46,634 bases of DNA from NCBI GenBank assembly GCA_934630495.1, contig CAKTVW010000018.1:1-46634 (forward strand), read 5' to 3'. Position 1 is the stretch's first letter. Each line of letters begins with the position of its first letter. This document shows, piece after piece, positions 43,188 to 46,634 of this stretch. Made by a program: the position numbers and the translations under genes. The stretch is from an uncultured Oscillospiraceae bacterium. Its GTDB lineage: Bacteria > Bacillota > Clostridia > Oscillospirales > Oscillospiraceae. A model generated the notes under the pieces. It searched no databases. It saw nothing but the letters and a program-made list of their open reading frames with translations, and had not been told where the DNA came from.

Positions 43188-43652
43188 ATGGACACAAAAG
43201 GGATCAAGCTTGTGGCAAAAAACCAGAAGGCTTTCCACGAATACTTTGTTGAAGAACGCTTCGAGGCCGGGATCGAGTTGACCGGAACCGAGGTCAAGTC
43301 CATTCGCCTCGGGACGCTGAATCTCAAAGACGCATGGTGTCAGGTCAAAGACGGTGAGCTTTGGGTGCGCCAGCTCCATATCAGCCCCTATGAGCAAGGT
43401 AATATTTTTAATAAAGACCCGGTTCGGCCGCGGCGGCTTCTGATGCACAAGCGCGAGATCGCGCATCTCTTTTCCAAGGTCAAGCTGGAGGGCTATGCGA
43501 TTGTTCCGCTTTCGGTCTATCTGAAGAACTCCCGCGTCAAGCTCGAAATTGCACTCTGCAAGGGCAAAAAGCTTTACGACAAGCGGCAGGACGCCGCAAA
43601 TAAAGACGCACGGCGTCAAATCGACCGCGCTATGAAAGAGAGGAATCATTGA
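43188..43652 (+). CDS. smpB: SsrA-binding protein SmpB
   Basis: 154 residues: LVAKNQKAFHEYFVEERFEAGIELTGTEVKSIR (family N-terminus), LHISPYEQGN, PRRLLMHKREI, GKKLYDKRQDA and the basic C-terminal tail KDARRQIDRAMKERNH, which folds in the ribosome during trans-translation. ATG 43188 follows GGTGAGG. It is close to the tmRNA gene at 44239, its partner. The stop overlaps the next start by one base. Confidence 0.97.
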   Translation: MDTKGIKLVAKNQKAFHEYFVEERFEAGIELTGTEVKSIRLGTLNLKDAWCQVKDGELWVRQLHISPYEQGNIFNKDPVRPRRLLMHKREIAHLFSKVKLEGYAIVPLSVYLKNSRVKLEIALCKGKKLYDKRQDAANKDARRQIDRAMKERNH

Positions 43653-44191
43653 TGGAAAACCCCATTGTTACGATCGAAATGGAAGACGGCGGCATTATTA
43701 CCGCAGAGCTTTACCCCGATGTTGCGCCGCAGAGCGTCTATAACTTCATCGCGCTTGCCAACGCGGGATTCTATGACGGCCTGATCTTCCATCGCGTCAT
43801 TCCGGGCTTTATGATCCAGGGCGGCTGCCCGGAGGGGACCGGAATGGGTGGACCGGGCTACTGCATCAAGGGCGAGTTTTTGTTCAACGGCGTGGATAAC
43901 AAGCTCAAGCACAAGCGCGGCGTGCTGTCCATGGCGCGTGCGCAGTCTCCAAACTCCGCAGGCTCTCAGTTTTTTATCATGCACCAAGACGCACCGCACT
44001 TGGATAAGCAGTACGCGGCGTTTGGCAAGGTCCTCAGCGGCATGGAGGTCGTCGACGCGATCTGCAAGGTCAAGACCGACCGCAACGACCGCCCCGAGAC
44101 GGAGCAAAAAATGAAGTCCGTCCGCGTCGATACCAAGGGAGAGACGTATCCGGAGCCTAAAAAACTGAAGGATCCTTACGGAAGATTCTGA
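43652..44191 (+). CDS. cyclophilin-type peptidyl-prolyl cis-trans isomerase
   Basis: 179 residues: IIFHRV-type block (LIFHRVIPGFMIQGG), GMGGPGYCIKGEF, KHKRGVLSMARAQSPNSAGSQFFI, AAFGKVLSGMEVVDAI. The catalytic Arg of FHRV and the SQFF block are kept. It has no signal peptide, so it is cytoplasmic. Starts at ATG 43652, overlapping the smpB stop by one base; AGAGAGG precedes it. Confidence 0.95.
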   Translation: MENPIVTIEMEDGGIITAELYPDVAPQSVYNFIALANAGFYDGLIFHRVIPGFMIQGGCPEGTGMGGPGYCIKGEFLFNGVDNKLKHKRGVLSMARAQSPNSAGSQFFIMHQDAPHLDKQYAAFGKVLSGMEVVDAICKVKTDRNDRPETEQKMKSVRVDTKGETYPEPKKLKDPYGRF

Positions 44192-44238
44192 TTTTTCTTC
44201 ATCTCATTGCAGCGGGCACTTCCCTGCCCGCCGATATG

Positions 44239-44587
44239 GGGGTGTACCGGTTTCGACGGGGATAGTGAGGCCGGAATAGCGAGCCGTGGCGCCTTACCAC
44301 GATAAAAAGGGCAACTTTTTCAAAATTAACTGACAACAATCAGTACGCTTTCGCTGCTTAATTAGCGGCCATCCGCCCCGGAAGGTCCACGAGCCGGGCT
44401 CGGGTGTGATTTGAGTGGAGAACGTGCGCACGGTAAGCTTTGCCCGTGCCATGCATCAATGAAGCTACTGAATCCGGAAGGGTGTTTGTTCCCGCCCGGA
44501 TGAGGGAATGTAAATAACAAACTGCGCTCGGAGAAGTTCTTGTCAAGCTGTTTTCGGACGGGGGTTCGACTCCCCCCACCTCCACCA
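44239..44587 (+). ncRNA. ssrA: tmRNA (SsrA)
   Basis: 349 bases. The acceptor stem pairs 5' GGGGGTG with 3' CACCTCC-ACCA; the 5' region reads GGTTTCGACGGGG and the 3' end GGTTCGACTCCCC, the usual T-arm. The tag frame from GCA at 44311 to TAA at 44359 reads ATFSKLTDNNQYAFAA (16 codons); the resume codon is my choice, based on the GCA placement. The tag ends YAFAA rather than the common YALAA. With SmpB it rescues stalled ribosomes. CCA is encoded. Confidence 0.95.
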
Positions 44588-44670
44588 AATGTTCTTATAC
44601 GTACCGAAGCGGTAAAGATTATTGTCATTGGCGCATGCGCGTTTTTGCTGGTATGCCCAAGGCAATAAAC

Positions 44671-44716
44671 GGGAGAAGGGTTGTCACGCGTTGAGCGTGG
44701 CGACCCTTCTCCTTTT
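44671..44716 (+). terminator. terminator after tmRNA
   Basis: Long stem GGAGAAGGGT...ACCCTTCTCC with an inner GTCACGC/GCGTGGC part, and TTTT at 44713-44716, 85 bases after the tmRNA end. Confidence 0.8.
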
Positions 44717-44827
44717 CACTGTATTCACTTCAAAAGCCGCTTTATTTTATCGAAATAAGTTATATTTTAACATTTCCATGAAAACCTCTACAATGATAGT
44801 TATATTCTATCTGAAAGGAGCATGGCT

Positions 44828-45085
44828 ATGATTAGGATTTTACTTTCCACCCGGCTTGGCGAGCGGAGGTGGACACAAGCCGACCTTGCACGGGCGACCG
44901 GTATCAGACCGTCGACAATTAACGAGCTGTACCATGAGTTGGCCGACAGGGTAAATCTGGAGCACCTTGATCTGATTTGTGCAGCTCTCGACTGTGACCT
45001 GAGTGATCTCATTATTCGCACAACGGACAGAGAGCCTAATACAAAGGCACATTCGGGTGCATCCCGTTATGTACATACCAAGTAG
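44828..45085 (+). CDS. small Cro/CI-type HTH protein
   Basis: 85 residues: ILLSTRLGERRWTQADLARATGIRPSTINELYHEL is the helix-turn-helix (described here as two parts: WTQADLARATG and RPSTINELY), followed by the dimer-like tail LEHLDLICAALDCDLSDL. GAAAGGAG lies 7 bases before ATG 44828; ATG 44822 is too close. No neighbour partner gene is visible. It is similar to small regulators of mobile elements and resembles YozG-type proteins. Confidence 0.85.
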   Translation: MIRILLSTRLGERRWTQADLARATGIRPSTINELYHELADRVNLEHLDLICAALDCDLSDLIIRTTDREPNTKAHSGASRYVHTK

Positions 45086-45094
45086 GCATACTCC

Positions 45095-45129
45095 AAACGC
45101 CCGGACGCTTGAGCGCATCCGGGCGTTTT
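45095..45129. terminator. bidirectional terminator between the two HTH genes
   Basis: 10-bp stem AACGCCCGGA / TCCGGGCGTT, inner GCG/CGC pairs, A-run at left and TTTT at right. Confidence 0.8.
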
Positions 45130-45141
45130 CGTGGTTGCAAT

Positions 45142-45351
45142 TCAGATTTCTGCGCCGTCTGGAAAGCGAAAATGGCACACGAACTCCGCTCCAAGGGCGG
45201 AAGCAATCGCTTCGAGTTCAGTGGAGGAAAACTTTCCAGTCTTGATACGCTGCCCGAGCGCCTGTGAGGTCGTCCCCAATTTACGAGCAAGTTCAGCTTC
45301 GCTCATTTTTGCATAGGTTTCAGCAAGCTTGATTTTCGTCGGAATATCCAT
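45142..45351 (-). CDS. small HTH protein, Cro/CI-like
   Basis: 69 residues starting MDIPTKIKLAETYAKMSEAE, with an HTH (SEAELARKLGTTSQALGQRIKTG region) and a C-terminal SSTELEAIASALGAEFVCHF. ATG 45351 follows AGGAGGTG; the longer frame to 45399 has no ribosome binding site. It is divergent from the small gene at 45504. The promoters of the two genes face each other within about 60 bases, so it may repress both. Confidence 0.85.
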   Translation of the reverse strand: MDIPTKIKLAETYAKMSEAELARKLGTTSQALGQRIKTGKFSSTELEAIASALGAEFVCHFRFPDGAEI

Positions 45352-45370
45352 TTGAACACCTCCTAAACAC

Positions 45371-45399
45371 AATATAAACGAAAACCGTTCAAATGTCAA
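45371..45399 (-). promoter_or_regulatory. promoter of the small HTH gene
   Basis: Minus strand: TTGACA (45399-45394), 17 bases, TATATT (45376-45371). Confidence 0.75.
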
Positions 45400-45427
45400 A
45401 TAATTTTTTCAAACTTAAAGAAAAGAC

Positions 45428-45456
45428 TTGACAATTGAAAGGAAACAAATTATAAT
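45428..45456 (+). promoter_or_regulatory. strong promoter of the 41-residue gene
   Basis: TTGACA (45428-45433), exactly 17 bases, TATAAT (45451-45456): full consensus. Confidence 0.85.
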
Positions 45457-45503
45457 AATACTCGTGAGGCAGAGGGAAACCTCTTACGAAAGGAAGTGAG
45501 GAC

Positions 45504-45629
45504 TTGGACGAAATGACAACCGCAGAACTCAATCAGTACCTTGAGAACATTGCAAAACTGATCGAAAGCAATGCTAACGATGCCGAAGCAGCCGCCCAGA
45601 TCGTTCGGGACAGCAAAGTTAAGGCATAA
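45504..45629 (+). CDS. 41-residue acidic protein of unknown function
   Basis: Reads MDEMTTAELNQYLENIAKLI then ESNANDAEAAAQIVRDSKVKA (split here). It starts at TTG 45504, 7 bases after AGGAAG; ATG 45513 is an alternative. Two amphipathic helices are likely. Behind a full-consensus promoter, so probably well expressed. Similar short acidic proteins occur in clostridial mobile elements. I do not recognise a family; a partner of the divergent HTH protein is possible. Confidence 0.6.
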   Translation: MDEMTTAELNQYLENIAKLIESNANDAEAAAQIVRDSKVKA

Positions 45630-45633
45630 AAAA

Positions 45634-45709
45634 GAGTAGCGACCCCTTCCACAGACCCGCTACTCTCCACCCCGAAAAGGTGAGCCGGGAGCCTTACCCC
45701 GGCCACCTT
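45634..45709. repeat. two inverted repeats after the 41-residue gene
   Basis: AGAGTAGCG / CGCTACTCT (about 45634-45667), then GGTGAGCCGGGA / CCCCGGCCACC (about 45679-45709). The second, read on the minus strand, is followed by TTTT and could end minus-strand transcripts. Confidence 0.5.
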
Positions 45710-45752
45710 GATTATAACCGAGTAAGGCAAAAAAATCAAGGAGGAATCGACT

Positions 45753-45875
45753 ATGATGATATCTGAATTTATCGACCGCACCGGCTTTGAGCCGACCGCC
45801 AAAGAGTACGCCAAAATCGAAGAAGCATATTACAACTTCGACGGTGATAAAGATGCTTTCTGCAAAGCCTTTGTC
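45753..45875 (+). pseudogene. truncated 5' part of a mobile-element gene
   Basis: AGGAGG then ATG 45753; the first 40 residues (MMISEFIDRTGFEPTAKEYA, then KIEEAYYNFDGDKDAFCKAF) have the ordered, acidic character of small proteins in conjugative or phage elements. After about 45875 the frame reads the complement of an unrelated gene, so the true C-terminus is lost. The nominal frame runs to 46064, but that part is not a real protein sequence. Confidence 0.65.
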
Positions 45876-46430
45876 CTGCATTGTTTGTTCGACATCCACA
45901 CCATCGAAGGCGCTCAAACTTTCAAGCAGTCCTTTGCGCTTGTCCGTAATAGCCTGTATTTTCCTGTTGACATATTCTTCGACTGCTTTTTTCTGGGCGA
46001 CTCGAATTTCCTTCTTGGTTTGAGCATCCGCCTCACCAAAATCCTGTCCCGACAACAGGTATAGCAACGCCGAGAGCAATGCAGTTCTGTCAGTAGCTTG
46101 CTCCGGTTCGATGATGGATTTCTCTTTGGCAATATCGGCTACATGGAAAAGCAAAACATGAAGGAATGTGCGCCAGGTCAGCCGTTTCTTTTCAAAATTC
46201 TTGTTCTTTATAACGAAGTGTTCACCCTCTATCCCGATTGAGTCCAGAAGCAGATCGCTCAATATGGGGAGAGGGTCTTTTTTATTTGTGTGTTTCAAAT
46301 CGTATTTGCCGCTTTCAAAACCTGGAACGTCGGTGACAACATCGACCTGGTTTTTCCCCAAAGCACGTGTGATTGTAATATCGCCCTTGCCCGTGTGCAG
46401 GGAGATTTCAATGGTATCATATTTCAGATT
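45876..46430 (-). pseudogene. internal fragment of an AAA/SMC-like ATPase-associated protein
   Basis: Minus-strand frame open from about 46432 down: LKYDTIEISLHTGKGDITIT, DVVTDVPGFESGKYDLKHTN, SIGIEGEHFVIKNKNFEKKR and LTWRTFLHVLLFHVADIAKE. This part reads as genuine protein. Neither a standard start with ribosome binding site nor its own C-terminus is present: upstream a TAA precedes it, and past about 45880 it runs into the complement of the gene at 45753. It resembles RecN/SMC-like or AAA proteins of mobile elements, but I cannot name it. Confidence 0.6.
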
Positions 46431-46471
46431 TTTTGATGCTTACTAAAGATTTTAATAATGCAGTATTCCGG

Positions 46472-46509
46472 AACGGCCTGCGGCTTTTAGCCGCAGGCCG
46501 TTGGGGTTT
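46472..46509. terminator. hairpin near the window end
   Basis: 13-bp stem AACGGCCTGCGGC / GCCGCAGGCCGTT with a 5-base loop (TTTTA). A weak T-rich tail follows on the plus strand. It is downstream of the partial minus-strand gene. Confidence 0.55.
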
Positions 46510-46580
46510 AACTACTAGCTTTTTAGCCGCTGGTTTTATTACAGATAGATTTTTAACCGCCGGTTTTTAGCCGCTGTTTT
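46510..46580. repeat. TTTTTAGCCGC short repeats
   Basis: Four imperfect copies of a TTTTTA(G/A)CCGC-like unit between 46518 and 46590, after the hairpin. Probably 3'-end or degenerate intergenic sequence. Confidence 0.5.
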
Positions 46581-46634
46581 TTAGCCGAACAGGGCCTCGC
46601 AGGCGTTGTAGTAATTCATCAGCGCGTTCATCAG
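46581..46634 (-). CDS. C-terminal end of an unknown protein (cut by window edge)
   Basis: Last 17 codons and stop on the minus strand: LMNALMNYYNACEALFG-stop (TAA at 46583-46581). The frame is open to the window end. Too short to identify. Confidence 0.5.
   Translation of the reverse strand: MMNALMNYYNACEALFG

Noticed and set aside
44358..44628. Minus-strand frames within the tmRNA gene
   Set aside because: They lie in a structured RNA whose ends and tag are clearly recognised. Such frames are common false gene calls at ssrA.
45876..46064. C-terminal half of the plus-strand frame starting at 45753
   Set aside because: This part reads the complement of the minus-strand fragment, and its composition (FFDCFFLGD) is not that of the first 40 residues.

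Overview
The window looks like chromosome of an endospore-forming member of the Clostridia, most likely Oscillospirales / Ruminococcaceae-like. This rests on gene content: a complete spoIIIAA-AH operon, an uninterrupted sigK, cwlD, a SpoIIM-like protein beside xerD, Asp23, a CIRCE-controlled Hsp20, a LexA-type box at dinB, and a DtxR-type feo regulon. GC is high for the class and codon use is even across the core genes. Species cannot be named from sequence alone.

Layout: (1) 0.3-2.4 kb: membrane proteins and xerD. (2) 2.4-6.9 kb: a DtxR-family regulator divergent from feoA-feoA-feoB-(FeoB-associated Cys-rich protein)-HMA protein, with four copies of the palindrome TTAGC-N4-GCTAA. (3) 6.9-9.8 kb: Hsp20 with a perfect CIRCE, a phosphodiester glycosidase and a GNAT. 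(4) 9.9-14.5 kb: the spoIIIA operon. (5) 14.6-26.3 kb: Asp23, nusB, a TsaD-like protein, xseA, xseB and ispA, then a tightly packed dlt-like surface acylation cassette: a 997-residue FG-GAP lipoprotein, a DltA-like ligase, a GNAT, a DltC-like carrier, a DltB-like MBOAT, a short DltD-like SGNH protein, and a 44-residue DltX-like peptide ending in FIYEAF. (6) 26.3-30.0 kb: sigK behind a hairpin that pairs its ribosome binding site, a DUF5662 protein and an ABC exporter pair. (7) 30.0-33.3 kb: a broken iron-box-controlled ABC transporter, flanked by inverted 221-bp repeats, interrupted by a 149-bp MITE and frameshifted, with a TetR regulator. (8) 34.3-44.6 kb: a tyrosine recombinase, a HAD phosphatase, ATP-grasp/radA/cwlD on the minus strand, a MATE transporter behind a promoter-terminator leader, an SOS-type dinB operon, a second HAD, smpB, a cyclophilin and tmRNA. 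(9) 44.8-46.6 kb: small HTH genes and rearranged fragments of mobile-element genes.

The most informative material lies between and across genes. The dlt-like cassette has an atypical order (lipoprotein-A-GNAT-C-B-D-X) and is the best candidate for a little-described system. One iron operator family joins feo to the distant broken ABC gene. Two families of small non-coding mobile elements are defined by paired copies of equal length. The first family, 149 bp, leaves 3-bp TNA duplications. The second, 221 bp, has each copy bracketed by its own hairpin repeat. All functional calls come from reading motifs and context; no database search was run.
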